Shown here in pieces: positions 35,315 through 42,120 of a stretch of DNA of 42,120 bases. Position numbers and translations under genes: made by a program. Location of the stretch: positions 1 through 42,120 of the forward strand of contig NZOF01000165.1 in NCBI GenBank assembly GCA_002695185.1. Reading direction: 5' to 3'. Positions within the stretch are counted from its first letter, which is position 1; every line of letters begins with the position of its first letter. The stretch is from Erythrobacter sp. (GTDB lineage Bacteria; Pseudomonadota; Alphaproteobacteria; Sphingomonadales; Sphingomonadaceae). Below the pieces are notes generated by a model. That model worked only from the letters and a program-made list of their open reading frames with translations. It did not search any database and was not told where the DNA came from.

Positions 35315-36049
35315 ATGGCGAGGAAACCCACGCAGCGAAAGGCAGCGGGCAAGCAGGTGGAAAAGGCAGCCCTGCCGGATGGCTTGGTGAACGCGGCACC
35401 GGTTCCCTACCCGGTGGCAGATACCAGCATCACCGCATTGCAGGTGTATCACAATCCCGATCGCCGGCCGTCCGGCGACGGTCCTTGGAACAACGAAGCC
35501 GACAAGGTCTCCTGGATCGACAACGAGACCGGCTTAGGCTGTATCATGCTTCGCCAGAAGAACGGGACGATCTCTGGCTATGTGGGGGTGAGCCCCGAGC
35601 ATCCACTCTTCGGCTTCGAGGCGGACGCAGTGCCGGTCGGCGTTTCGAACACGGTCCACGGCGGCGTGACCTACGGCAAGGCATGCGAGGTCAACCGGTT
35701 CGAACGGCGAGCTCACGGCAAGCCACGTCGGGAGCGCTACACGGTATGCCATACGAGTTGGGTCAGGACGGTCCAGGACTATCGCATGGTGCAGACCACC
35801 GAGGACGAGTTTCACGAAGATCTCTGGTGGCTGGGTTTCGACACCGACCATCCGGGCGATCTCGTTCCCAACAGTAGATACGGCGAAGGTCGCAGGGGTG
35901 ATGTCTATCGCGATCAGTCATTCGTCTACGCGAACTGCATCGAATTGGCGCGGAAGCTGAAAGCGCTGATCGGGGACGGTCGGACCGGGCATACGCCGAC
36001 ACGCGAGCCGCTTGGCCTTCCGTCTCCCACCAAGCGCAAGGGTGAGTGA
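35315..36049 (+). CDS. Conserved accessory protein, unknown (244 aa)
   Basis: A 244-aa soluble protein with an AGGAGA ribosome site about 9 bases before the ATG at 35315. The first 30 residues are Lys-rich (RKPTQRKAAGKQVEK). The core contains GYVGVSPEHPLFG, VHGGVTYG and WWLGFDTDHPGDLVP. This order (GYVGVP.gHP..g, then hGGlt, then GFDtdHaGD) recurs, from memory, in phage- and plasmid-borne proteins of no known function. The Asp/His residues in FDTDHPGD could bind metal. Its stop overlaps the next gene's ATG. It is part of the operon with the DnaQ-like exonuclease. Confidence 0.72.
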   Translation: MARKPTQRKAAGKQVEKAALPDGLVNAAPVPYPVADTSITALQVYHNPDRRPSGDGPWNNEADKVSWIDNETGLGCIMLRQKNGTISGYVGVSPEHPLFGFEADAVPVGVSNTVHGGVTYGKACEVNRFERRAHGKPRRERYTVCHTSWVRTVQDYRMVQTTEDEFHEDLWWLGFDTDHPGDLVPNSRYGEGRRGDVYRDQSFVYANCIELARKLKALIGDGRTGHTPTREPLGLPSPTKRKGE

Positions 36050-36900
36050 TGGCCAGCTCGTTTCACCCTTTCGGTGCCGGTAAGGAACGCTACGGCGATG
36101 ATCGGCATCCCGATCTACCCTGGGGATACTGGATGGTTTCGAGCGGATCGGTGCCGGGAGAACCGCCGTTGGTCGATGAGGATGGCCGTGAGTGGGGATC
36201 GGTGCGCGAAGCATTCTGGATCGATCGCCTCCGACTGCCCTCCATCCACTCCGGGTGGATGAACGGGATCATGGAATTCATGGCGAGCTACCTCGCTATT
36301 GCCGATGGTCGCTTCGTGGCACCGGAGGAGCGGGTCTGTGATATCTTTCTTGGTGATGGTCACCTCGATCAGTTCTTCAGAGCCTACCTACTCGCAGCTG
36401 GGCTAGTGAACGACACGGATGGACGGCCGACGCCTGAGGGGCGTGCGGCGCTGTTGATGCTTATCGCGACGCGGACGTGCGAGGATGTCGGAGAAGAGGT
36501 CGGTCTCGACTGGATTATCGCGAACCGGACGGTCGCGAGTCATTCCGAGCGCATGGCTGCTGCCGACCAGGTGGAAAGGCGGGAGCGCGTCGCTGCCCGC
36601 ATGGCGCATCGTTTCGCTACCGATGCGATCGGCGGCGATCCGGTGGTTAAGCTAATCGGATTGCGGTTCACCCGGGAGATTCCTGTGCGCAGCACCTTGT
36701 GGACGATGACCTGGCCCGATGGCGATCGCCATTCGCGAGACCGCTTTTACCTATGGCTGCTCGAGCGCATCGACCGCTGGGATGAATGGAGCGAGATGGT
36801 CACACGTGATGGTGCGCGCGCACTGACCGAGCATTTCATGAAACTCGCGTTCTGCGATCGCTCCGGGCTCAAGGACTCAAGCGGCGATAATAATCGCTGA
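36049..36900 (+). CDS. Accessory protein, unknown (283 aa)
   Basis: A 283-aa soluble protein, coupled to the previous gene by a TGATG overlap; a GTG one codon earlier could also serve as start. It has Trp-rich N-terminal segments (LPWGYWMVSSG, WGSVREAFWIDRLRLPS), then helical segments. Among these is a short winged-helix-like stretch (FFRAYLLAAGLV, DGRPTPEGRAALLMLIA) and a C-terminal LYLWLLERIDRWDEW-type helix. I do not recognise a family. It closes the four-gene operon that starts at 34040. The middle part could be a DNA-binding winged helix, but this is a guess from pattern. Confidence 0.68.
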   Translation: MASSFHPFGAGKERYGDDRHPDLPWGYWMVSSGSVPGEPPLVDEDGREWGSVREAFWIDRLRLPSIHSGWMNGIMEFMASYLAIADGRFVAPEERVCDIFLGDGHLDQFFRAYLLAAGLVNDTDGRPTPEGRAALLMLIATRTCEDVGEEVGLDWIIANRTVASHSERMAAADQVERRERVAARMAHRFATDAIGGDPVVKLIGLRFTREIPVRSTLWTMTWPDGDRHSRDRFYLWLLERIDRWDEWSEMVTRDGARALTEHFMKLAFCDRSGLKDSSGDNNR

Positions 36901-37155
36901 CGCCTTGTCGGACTGTATCTTGCGAGGATCTTCTATCGGCATGAAATCTTCCTCGGTCGCGGACTTCGAGCAGCCGACCCCATGAGGGTCCGCGAACCCG
37001 ACATTCCAGGTTTCTTGGTCGGCTTCCGTCACTCCATTGCCTAGGCTTCGCTATCTTCATCGCCATCATTGCTGCTCGCGGGGAATGTTCTTTCAGTATC
37101 TTGCAGGCCCCGGGACCTCCTGTATGTCTATTGGTTCAGGTGGGGGAGCAGCGAC

Positions 37156-37995
37156 ATGCCTGTCGAACGCGCGCAGATCGATCTTCAAGAGGCCATCAAT
37201 GCGATCTCGGACGTCGTCCAGAATCGTCCTCGGCCGATCCGGAGCATCGATCAGATATACATGAAGGCCGGGGACATGGTCATGCAGGCCGAGCTCGTCG
37301 CCTATTGGGCCAACGGCAAGAAGCTGGCCTTCATCGGGGACGGCGATGCAATCAGCGTGTGTGTGGCGCACCTCAAGGAACGCGGCATTCTGCCGTATGG
37401 CCCGTCCCAGATAACCGTCTTCGACTTCGACGAGCGGCAGGTCCATTCCATCAAGAGCTTCGCGGAGCGCAAGCACATCCGGCTGCTCAATGCCGAGTTG
37501 TATAATGCTCGCGACCCTTTCCCGATGACCAATCGCTTTGAGCGCTTCTACACCAATCCGCCTTGGGGGCAGTCGAACGATGGCGAGAGCGTCCATATCT
37601 TCATGGAAAGAGGGATGGAGGCCTGCGGTCACGGTGGTCAGGGAATGATCGTCATCGCCGACGACGAGGAGCTCGAATGGCCCAAGCGCGTCCTCTATAC
37701 CACCCAGAAGCGCGCTTCCGAACTTGGCTATTTCGTCAGCCGGATGCAGCCGCTGATGCATTCCTATCACCTCGACGACGACGCGCTTCTCAGGTCCTGC
37801 AATCTTTTCGTCGAAGCTCTCCCCGGGAACCGCCAACCGGCGGAAAGCAGGGAAGTGGACAAGGAGCGGCTGACGAATTTCTACGGACGCGACCAGAATC
37901 TCCGGATGCGCTATATAAGGTCCAGCCGCCCCCTCACGTTCGAAGCGGCGGACGAGGATGATTGGAAGCCAGAATTCTACGAGGACACCGAATGA
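37156..37995 (+). CDS. SAM-dependent transferase with NPPW motif (BpsA-like fold)
   Basis: A 279-aa Rossmann-fold protein with a strong GGGGGAG ribosome site. Motifs: LAFIGDGDAISV (residues 57-68, cofactor loop), VFDFDERQV (88-96, acidic end of the second strand) and FYTNPPWGQSNDGES (131-145). This layout resembles the branched-polyamine synthase (BpsA) / methyltransferase superfamily. NPPW is also the catalytic motif of N6-adenine methyltransferases, so the substrate could be DNA or RNA. The N-terminal winged-helix-like segment (LQEAINAISDVVQNRPRP) fits the BpsA group. Its stop overlaps the next gene (ATGA), marking a two-gene unit. The exact reaction cannot be decided from the sequence alone. 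Confidence 0.72.
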   Translation: MPVERAQIDLQEAINAISDVVQNRPRPIRSIDQIYMKAGDMVMQAELVAYWANGKKLAFIGDGDAISVCVAHLKERGILPYGPSQITVFDFDERQVHSIKSFAERKHIRLLNAELYNARDPFPMTNRFERFYTNPPWGQSNDGESVHIFMERGMEACGHGGQGMIVIADDEELEWPKRVLYTTQKRASELGYFVSRMQPLMHSYHLDDDALLRSCNLFVEALPGNRQPAESREVDKERLTNFYGRDQNLRMRYIRSSRPLTFEAADEDDWKPEFYEDTE

Positions 37996-38564
37996 GCGAG
38001 ATAATCCACCCGGGCGCCGGACTGCTGTATATGAAGGTGGGGACCCACGCACGTGAAGGCCTCGAGGAGATCATCGCGCGCAAGCGCAAGGAGATCGACG
38101 ACGCCGGGTTCGCGATGTGGGGCTATGGGGGAAACACCTGCCATCCGCGCTCCATGGTCCAGCCATTTGCGAAGAGCATCGCCGAGAAGGGGCAACCGAT
38201 CCATCTCGTAATGCATGAGATGAACTCCCGCCATTATGCGGAGCAGGTGCGGGCCGAGCGCTATTCCATCGACGGCACGAAGTGGGAAACCATCCCCAAG
38301 GCGATCAATGTGCTGGGGTCGCGGTTCGCCCTGATGATTAAGGATCTGCGTGAACACGAGGATGAGCTGGATCTGGCCGCCACCAGGGTTGGCGTAGGAC
38401 GCAATGAAGGCCGCCTCGGAAGCCGCTATGTCCAGGGACAGGCGGACAAGGCCTGTCTCCTGGTCACCGAGCCTGAACTGGTCAACGAGGAAAGAAGGCC
38501 CGTGAAGATCGACCTCGTCGCGGAACTCGTGGATCCGTATGCGGTCTTCCTAAGCGAGAAGTGA
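37992..38564 (+). CDS. WGxGN-motif protein, partner of the transferase (190 aa)
   Basis: A 190-aa protein translationally coupled to the upstream transferase. The feature that stands out is GLEEIIARKRKEI followed by AMWGYGGNTCHP at residues 43-48, then PIHLVMHEMNS and a C-terminal VKIDLVAELVDPYAVFL. The same series (GLNTIVCRK, FFWGVGN, DVVFSMMKS, WVKLVDPVEL) appears in the protein at 40249-40968, so the two look homologous. No known family is recognised. Coupling suggests it specifies or supports the transferase's substrate. Its last 15 bases overlap the convergent PIN gene. Confidence 0.68.
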   Translation: MSEIIHPGAGLLYMKVGTHAREGLEEIIARKRKEIDDAGFAMWGYGGNTCHPRSMVQPFAKSIAEKGQPIHLVMHEMNSRHYAEQVRAERYSIDGTKWETIPKAINVLGSRFALMIKDLREHEDELDLAATRVGVGRNEGRLGSRYVQGQADKACLLVTEPELVNEERRPVKIDLVAELVDPYAVFLSEK

Positions 38565-39203
38565 GCCGTCGTGCAGGAGGGGGCCTGCTCCTCGCCTGAT
38601 CTCGGCGATGAAGCTTTCCAGGCCCTCGTCCAATTGCCCCGGGTCCCAATCCTGGCGCCCGCAAGAACAGATGAGGCGCATTGCACCGTCGACTTCTGGT
38701 TCGGCGCAGATCTTGTTACGCACCGTGAGGGGTTGCGTCGCAGCGACGATCGCTCGGATCGCTTGCTCCAGGCACACAAGGCGATCCTTGAGCGCGAGGC
38801 CTTGGTCTTCGTTGATCTCGGACATCGCGCGTATGGCGCGTTTGTCGCCGGTGAGGAGCAGCGGGATGCACCTGTTCGCTGCGATGGCGAACAGCTGCGC
38901 CTCTCCGGGATCGATCGGCAGATTCCGCACTTGGGCGACCTCCACGATCTCCGCCGCCAGTTCGGCCTCTTGCTGGTCAGGCTCCAGGCATTCCAGCTGG
39001 GACAGGAGGATATCGAGGTTCCTGCCTCCGGCCTCCCGATCATTTAGCCTCAGGCGTGACATCTGACTTGCTGCGATGAGATGCACGAGACCAAGCGTGG
39101 CCGGTTTCCCGTTCGCGGACAGTATCCCGAGCAGCTCTCCCTCGAGATTCCAGGCAGCGCATTTCAGGACGATGTCGGTATCGAGGCAGGGTCCTTCACT
39201 CAT
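38550..39203 (-). CDS. PIN-domain-like protein
   Basis: A 217-aa protein with PIN-like features: CLDTDIVLKCAAW at the N-terminus (Asp8, Asp10), a central acidic DPGEAQLFAIAAN, and LLLTGDKRAI as the third metal-binding strand. PIN proteins are usually Mg-dependent RNases and often toxins. It is longer than simple VapC toxins, and its last 80 residues (including CSCGRQDWDPGQL) are of unknown type. Its start overlaps the ImmA/IrrE gene's end by 8 bases, so the two are translated together. A toxin-like or RNA-cleaving role is inferred from the fold. Confidence 0.72.
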   Translation of the reverse strand: MSEGPCLDTDIVLKCAAWNLEGELLGILSANGKPATLGLVHLIAASQMSRLRLNDREAGGRNLDILLSQLECLEPDQQEAELAAEIVEVAQVRNLPIDPGEAQLFAIAANRCIPLLLTGDKRAIRAMSEINEDQGLALKDRLVCLEQAIRAIVAATQPLTVRNKICAEPEVDGAMRLICSCGRQDWDPGQLDEGLESFIAEIRRGAGPLLHDGSLLA

Positions 39204-40191
39204 CGTCGAAACCGAGGATTCTCTTGACGAAAGAGGCGTTGTCGGAGCCTAGGCTCTCGAAACTGAGCTGACTCCGGGCCACGGCGTTGACCAGATCACC
39301 GACCGGAGCAGGTTCGGTCTGGATGAGCTTCAGGGCTGCCATCGCAACAGGCCAGGCGTTCTGACGGTAGCCTACGGCGAGAGCGAGCGCTCCCGGGTCG
39401 ATACCCATTTCCGGACCCTGGCGCTTTACCGCTTCTGCGAGCATGGCATGGTTGAAGGTGTCCAGATTAAGCCGGATATCAGGATCGGGATCGCCTAGGA
39501 GGACTTCGAGGGCATACCGGTCCGCGGCGCGTTCCTCTTCATCGTCTTCGACAGCAGCACCGGGATCCTCAGCATCGACAAGGAGCTCATTGGAGCGAAC
39601 ATGGCCGAGGGCGATGTGTCCTATTTCATGCGCGAGGGTGAAGGCCATAGGGGAGAGGAACGAGGTTTCCCGCACCAGAAGGATGGCGTGGCGCTTATCG
39701 CGGGAAGCGACCATGGCGTGCATGGCCTTGCGATCCAGCGGCCAGATCTTGAGGTGGGCTACCGGGACGCCAAGGGCCCAGCAGGCGGTGATCAGGCTCG
39801 GCAGATCGACTGTCGAACTTTCCGTCAGCAGGATGCTCCTGAGGTTCGCGGCGGAGAGGCCGACAAGTCCGGGACCGTCGCCCGCGGCTTGGATGAGCGA
39901 TCCGGCCATACTGGTCCCGAAGGAGTCCAGAGCGCCGAGTTCGGACGTCTCGCTGGCCTTCAGGTGCTTGAAGCGCGCCCGATCGTGCCAGACGAAATCG
40001 ACCTTCTCCCCGATCAGGGCCTTGGGGGCGATACCGAGGTTACGGGCAAGTGAAAGCCGGAGTTCCACCTGAGCCGAGGTCGAGCTGGCGGCGGCGTCGC
40101 TCCACCAGGCGGGCCAGGCAGCGTCGATGACTGCCGAACTCAGACCGGCAGCGCGCAGATCCTGCCTCAGTTTCGACGCGCTATCGGTCAT
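39196..40191 (-). CDS. ImmA/IrrE-family metallopeptidase
   Basis: A 331-aa protein with FTLAHEIGHIALGH (HExxH at about residues 188-192), the hallmark of the ImmA/IrrE (COG2856) peptidases, and a following acidic Glu-rich segment (VEDDEEERAADRYA) that supplies the third ligand. The N-terminal region (LRQDLRAAGL, VELRLSLARNLGIAPKALIG) resembles a degenerate Xre-type domain. ImmA/IrrE proteins cleave or inactivate repressors or antitoxins. The ATG at 40191 is chosen over one 21 bases upstream because a GGGGGAC ribosome site precedes it. It sits between the WGxGN protein (40249-40968) and the PIN protein. Confidence 0.85.
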   Translation of the reverse strand: MTDSASKLRQDLRAAGLSSAVIDAAWPAWWSDAAASSTSAQVELRLSLARNLGIAPKALIGEKVDFVWHDRARFKHLKASETSELGALDSFGTSMAGSLIQAAGDGPGLVGLSAANLRSILLTESSTVDLPSLITACWALGVPVAHLKIWPLDRKAMHAMVASRDKRHAILLVRETSFLSPMAFTLAHEIGHIALGHVRSNELLVDAEDPGAAVEDDEEERAADRYALEVLLGDPDPDIRLNLDTFNHAMLAEAVKRQGPEMGIDPGALALAVGYRQNAWPVAMAALKLIQTEPAPVGDLVNAVARSQLSFESLGSDNASFVKRILGFDDE

Positions 40192-40248
40192 TGGGATCGT
40201 CCCCCGGTTCAATCCTGCCCGAAGGCATAGCGGGAGAAGTGGGCCGGA

Positions 40249-40968
40249 TCAAATCGCGAACAGGTAATCCTGCTGATCGTGCCGCGCCGGGATTGCGGGC
40301 CGGGTCGTGCGCCTTGCCGCATCGACCATCTCCAGCCATTCCTGCTCGTCCATTGGAGTTTCGTCGAGCAGCGCCCTCATCGACGAGGACAGCTCCACGG
40401 GATCGACCAGCTTGACCCACATCCCACCTGTCATTCGTGCACGCATCGCAATCCTGTAGTCGGGATCTCCGAATGGTGAGTGCCGTTCGAGCAAGGCGGT
40501 AGTCTGCGAAGCGCCAACCGCCTTGCCAGCGCCAAAATTGCGATAGGCGCCGGGGTCGAAGGGGCCTTCGTCCGCGACCGCGAGCTCCTTTTCCGACCGA
40601 CAGACCAGAGCGTAGTGGCAGTTTCTGGTCCCGGCGCGGCTCGTCACGAGGACATGCCTCGGCAGGTCCCGGACCGCACCGAACTGATCGATGTATCGAC
40701 GCCAGGCGTGCACCTTCGCGGGAGCTACGTCTTTCGCCTTCGGTTTCGACTTCATCATCGAGAATACGACGTCCAGTGTTGCGCCCATGCGCGCTAGGGC
40801 AGGAATGGCTCTGGCCGGGGCATTGCCGACTCCCCAGAAGAACAGCCCATCGCCGATACGCCGTTCCATTTCCTTGCGGCACACGATGGTATTCAGCCCC
40901 TGCCCGGACTCGGCCTGCATACGCGTCCAGCAGATCCGGTCGAGATCGGTTTGAAGCGTTGCAACCAC
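40249..40968 (-). CDS. WGxGN-motif protein, unknown (239 aa)
   Basis: A 239-aa protein beginning at a GTG (40968) preceded by GAGGAGA; the longer frame upstream is AT-rich leader. The distinctive segment is GLNTIVCRKEMERRI then GLFFWGVGN (residues 45-49), then DVVFSMMKSKPK and a basic linker. It shares this region and a C-terminal VKLVDPVEL with the 190-aa protein at 37992-38564, suggesting common ancestry. The C-terminus ends in QQDYLFAI. It heads the operon with ImmA/IrrE and PIN genes and is divergent from the AbrB-like regulator. A role in nucleic-acid or nucleotide recognition is possible but not shown. Confidence 0.68.
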   Translation of the reverse strand: MVATLQTDLDRICWTRMQAESGQGLNTIVCRKEMERRIGDGLFFWGVGNAPARAIPALARMGATLDVVFSMMKSKPKAKDVAPAKVHAWRRYIDQFGAVRDLPRHVLVTSRAGTRNCHYALVCRSEKELAVADEGPFDPGAYRNFGAGKAVGASQTTALLERHSPFGDPDYRIAMRARMTGGMWVKLVDPVELSSSMRALLDETPMDEQEWLEMVDAARRTTRPAIPARHDQQDYLFAI

Positions 40969-41129
40969 GTCGTTCTCCTCTTTACAGAATCGTATCATAT
41001 ACCATAGCAGCGATCTACCGAATTCCGTTCCGCCTGTGGACATCTGTGTTTACAAGGCTGGTTGGAGGTGGTGGGCGGTCGGTTGACGGGAGGGGACAAG
41101 ATCGTTTCTTTTTTTTACAGATACGCTCC

Positions 41130-41636
41130 ATGAAGCCGGGGAGGACGCCTGAGTGGAATGTGGTCGCGGAACAGGGCAGGCCATTCTGGCTGGACCTCGT
41201 GACGATCACATCGGACGCGAAGGTCCAGCTGCCTGTGGTGCTTCGACGGCGCGTGTCGTGGGCGACCCCCGAGGCGAGCCTCGCGCTCCTCGCGGTCCTG
41301 TCGAGTGATGGCAGTGTGTGCATGTCTCCGCTAAAGGACCGCCGGGCGGATCTCGACCGTCTTTCGCAGACGCTATCGGAGTGCGAGCCCGACGAATGCG
41401 AGTCGCTCGTCTTCGCCGCCATGGCGACCTACAATCGTGTTACGTTGCAGCCCGATGGTCGATTGCGTCTTTCCCCCCTACTCGCGCATGCGCTCGACGC
41501 TAAGAAGGATGCGGTAGTCTGGGTCGGTGCCTATCGCGAGTCAATCAGGCTCTGGTCGGAAGCCGCATGGTCGGCGGCATTCGCCAACGGCGTTCCGTTG
41601 CTGGAAACCGCGATGACGGAGAGCGAGCGTTCGTAG
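41130..41636 (+). CDS. MraZ/AbrB-like DNA-binding protein
   Basis: A 168-aa protein with two swapped-hairpin-like (SpoVT/AbrB) repeats: residues about 28-67 (SDAKVQLPVVLRRRVSW, then VLSSDGSVCMSPL) and about 106-148 (LQPDGRLRLSPLLAHAL, then KKDAVVWVGAYRESIRLW). The two repeats and the typical SLRLW...EAAW ending resemble MraZ, a transcription factor. It is much diverged from chromosomal MraZ, and no mraW/fts genes follow. The ATG at 41130 is chosen; upstream in-frame sequence is arginine-rich noise. It is divergent from the WGxGN gene at 40968, so it may regulate that operon. It is the last gene of the island before tRNA-Thr. Confidence 0.68.
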   Translation: MKPGRTPEWNVVAEQGRPFWLDLVTITSDAKVQLPVVLRRRVSWATPEASLALLAVLSSDGSVCMSPLKDRRADLDRLSQTLSECEPDECESLVFAAMATYNRVTLQPDGRLRLSPLLAHALDAKKDAVVWVGAYRESIRLWSEAAWSAAFANGVPLLETAMTESERS

Positions 41637-41719
41637 CCGTGCTGCGGTCTTGTCAACCGAAGGTCCGTTGCCTTCCATCCCTAACCGCGGCCCATTGATC
41701 CTTGCGGCGCAAGGTCAGA

Positions 41720-41752
41720 CTAGGTTTGCGCAGGGCCAAGGCTAGGTTTTGC
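41720..41752. repeat. 22-base-phased repeats beside tRNA-Thr, possible element end
   Basis: ctaggtttgc (41720-41729) and ctaggttttgc (41742-41752) are near-identical and start exactly 22 bases apart, about two helical turns. Tn7-type ends carry TnsB sites of roughly 20-22 bases, so these could be part of the right end. The inverse motif gcaaacc occurs at 8284-8290, on the other side of the island. The matches are short, and no clean terminal TGT...ACA or 5-base target duplication was found, so this is tentative. Confidence 0.35.
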
Positions 41753-41773
41753 TAATATCCTCGAGCTCTGTGG

Positions 41774-41849
41774 TGGTGCCGCTTAGGTGACTCGAACACC
41801 TGACCCCATCATTACGAATGATGTGCTCTACCAACTGAGCTAAAGCGGC
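41774..41849 (-). tRNA. tRNA-Thr (anticodon CGT)
   Basis: A 76-base tRNA on the minus strand. It has a 7-bp acceptor stem (GCCGCTT / AAGCGGC), D arm GCTC-AGTTGGTA-GAGC, anticodon arm CATCA-TTCGTAA-TGATG with anticodon CGT (reads ACG, threonine), and T arm AGGTG-TTCGAGT-CACCT. The CCA end is encoded. Its 5' end is 22 bases from the leuB stop, so it may share leuB transcription. Its 3' end faces the island, the usual side for mobile-element insertion. Confidence 0.97.
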
Positions 41850-41871
41850 ATATCGCTTGGAGGGACGCCCC

Positions 41872-42120
41872 TTATCCTCGCGATGCGGTTGCTGCAAGGG
41901 GGATGCTGGGGGCAGCCTCTCCAATTCGTTCGCACACGGCCTGCGCGACCTCCTGTGTGGCGGCATTGCCGCCAATATCGGCGGTGCTCACGCCGTCGGC
42001 CAGGCAGGTGGCGACCGCGCGTTCGATGGTCGCAGCGGCCGCGTCCTGGCGCAGCGCGTGGCGCAGCAGCATCGCGGCGCTGAGAATCGCGCCCACGGGA
42101 TTGGCCTTGCCCTGCCCGGC
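41872..42120 (-). CDS. leuB: LeuB 3-isopropylmalate dehydrogenase (C-terminal part; start outside window)
   Basis: The C-terminal 82 residues of 3-isopropylmalate dehydrogenase, the third step of leucine biosynthesis, which oxidises and decarboxylates 3-isopropylmalate using NAD. The segment AGQGKANPVGAILSAAMLLR matches the conserved LeuB C-terminal region, and DGVSTADIGGNAATQEV is the typical late motif (T.D..G..sT.e). The gene enters from the right on the minus strand. It marks the chromosomal backbone at this edge. The frame is open to the window end. Confidence 0.93.
   Translation of the reverse strand, partial: AGQGKANPVGAILSAAMLLRHALRQDAAAATIERAVATCLADGVSTADIGGNAATQEVAQAVCERIGEAAPSIPLAATASRG

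Noticed and set aside
36877..37032. A 51-aa minus-strand frame starting at a GTG (VTEADQETWNVGF...)
   Set aside because: The composition looks protein-like, but it has no clear ribosome site, overlaps the 3' end of the preceding gene and shows no recognisable motif.
40776..41129. N-terminal extension of the MraZ/AbrB-like protein
   Set aside because: The extra residues are Arg-rich and antisense to the gene at 40249-40968; the AbrB-like repeats begin only after 41130.

Overview
The window is GC-rich DNA, most probably from an alphaproteobacterium of the order Sphingomonadales (Erythrobacter or Sphingomonas type). This rests on the codon usage, the alphaproteobacterial chemotaxis cluster, and a leuB / tRNA-Thr pair at the right edge. 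The lineage call is an inference from protein style, not from a marker gene.

Layout. Positions 1-8272 hold a plus-strand chemotaxis operon: cheA (5' end outside the window), cheW, an MCP receptor gene, a second cheW, cheR, cheB, and a cytoplasmic MCP-like protein. Positions 41774-42120 hold tRNA-Thr(CGT) and the 3' end of leuB on the minus strand; both flanks look chromosomal. The roughly 33 kb between them is an accessory island. Its left part (8556-14883, minus strand) is a tightly coupled Tn7-like transposition operon: tnsA endonuclease, an extra 108-aa overlapping gene, tnsB DDE transposase, tnsC AAA+ ATPase and a TniQ/TnsD-type target selector. Beside it are two paralogous helix-turn-helix proteins (14992-16164 and 16666-17601). 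They look like RNase H-fold transposase relatives that have lost the catalytic Glu.

The middle (18.2-33.4 kb) is a dense defence block. It holds an Excalibur / DUF4236 gene pair and a two-gene CBASS (CD-NTase with AGS_C sensor plus CapV patatin phospholipase). It also holds a 1423-aa STAND NTPase with an N-terminal nuclease-like domain and a HEAT-like tail. Next come an unrecognised pair (HExxH protein plus PD-(D/E)xK protein), then, divergently, a Gabija pair (OLD-family GajA plus UvrD-like GajB).

The right part (33.6-41.6 kb) starts with an ArsR-type regulator and its palindromic operator. A four-gene operon follows: small MbcA/ParS-like protein, DEDDh exonuclease, two conserved unknowns. 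After that come a SAM-dependent transferase with an NPPW motif and its partner, then an opposing operon (WGxGN-motif protein, ImmA/IrrE metallopeptidase, PIN protein) and a MraZ/AbrB-like regulator. The partner of the transferase and the first protein of the opposing operon share a distinctive WGxGN region, so the two halves may form one system.

How it fits together: the island reads as a Tn7-like element carrying stacked anti-phage systems next to tRNA-Thr. The exact ends are not proven. Only weak candidate end repeats were found, and no duplicated tRNA segment was seen. The most novel pieces are the twin degenerate transposase-like proteins, the extra gene inside the tns operon, the HExxH / PD-(D/E)xK pair, and the transferase / WGxGN / PIN / ImmA cluster.
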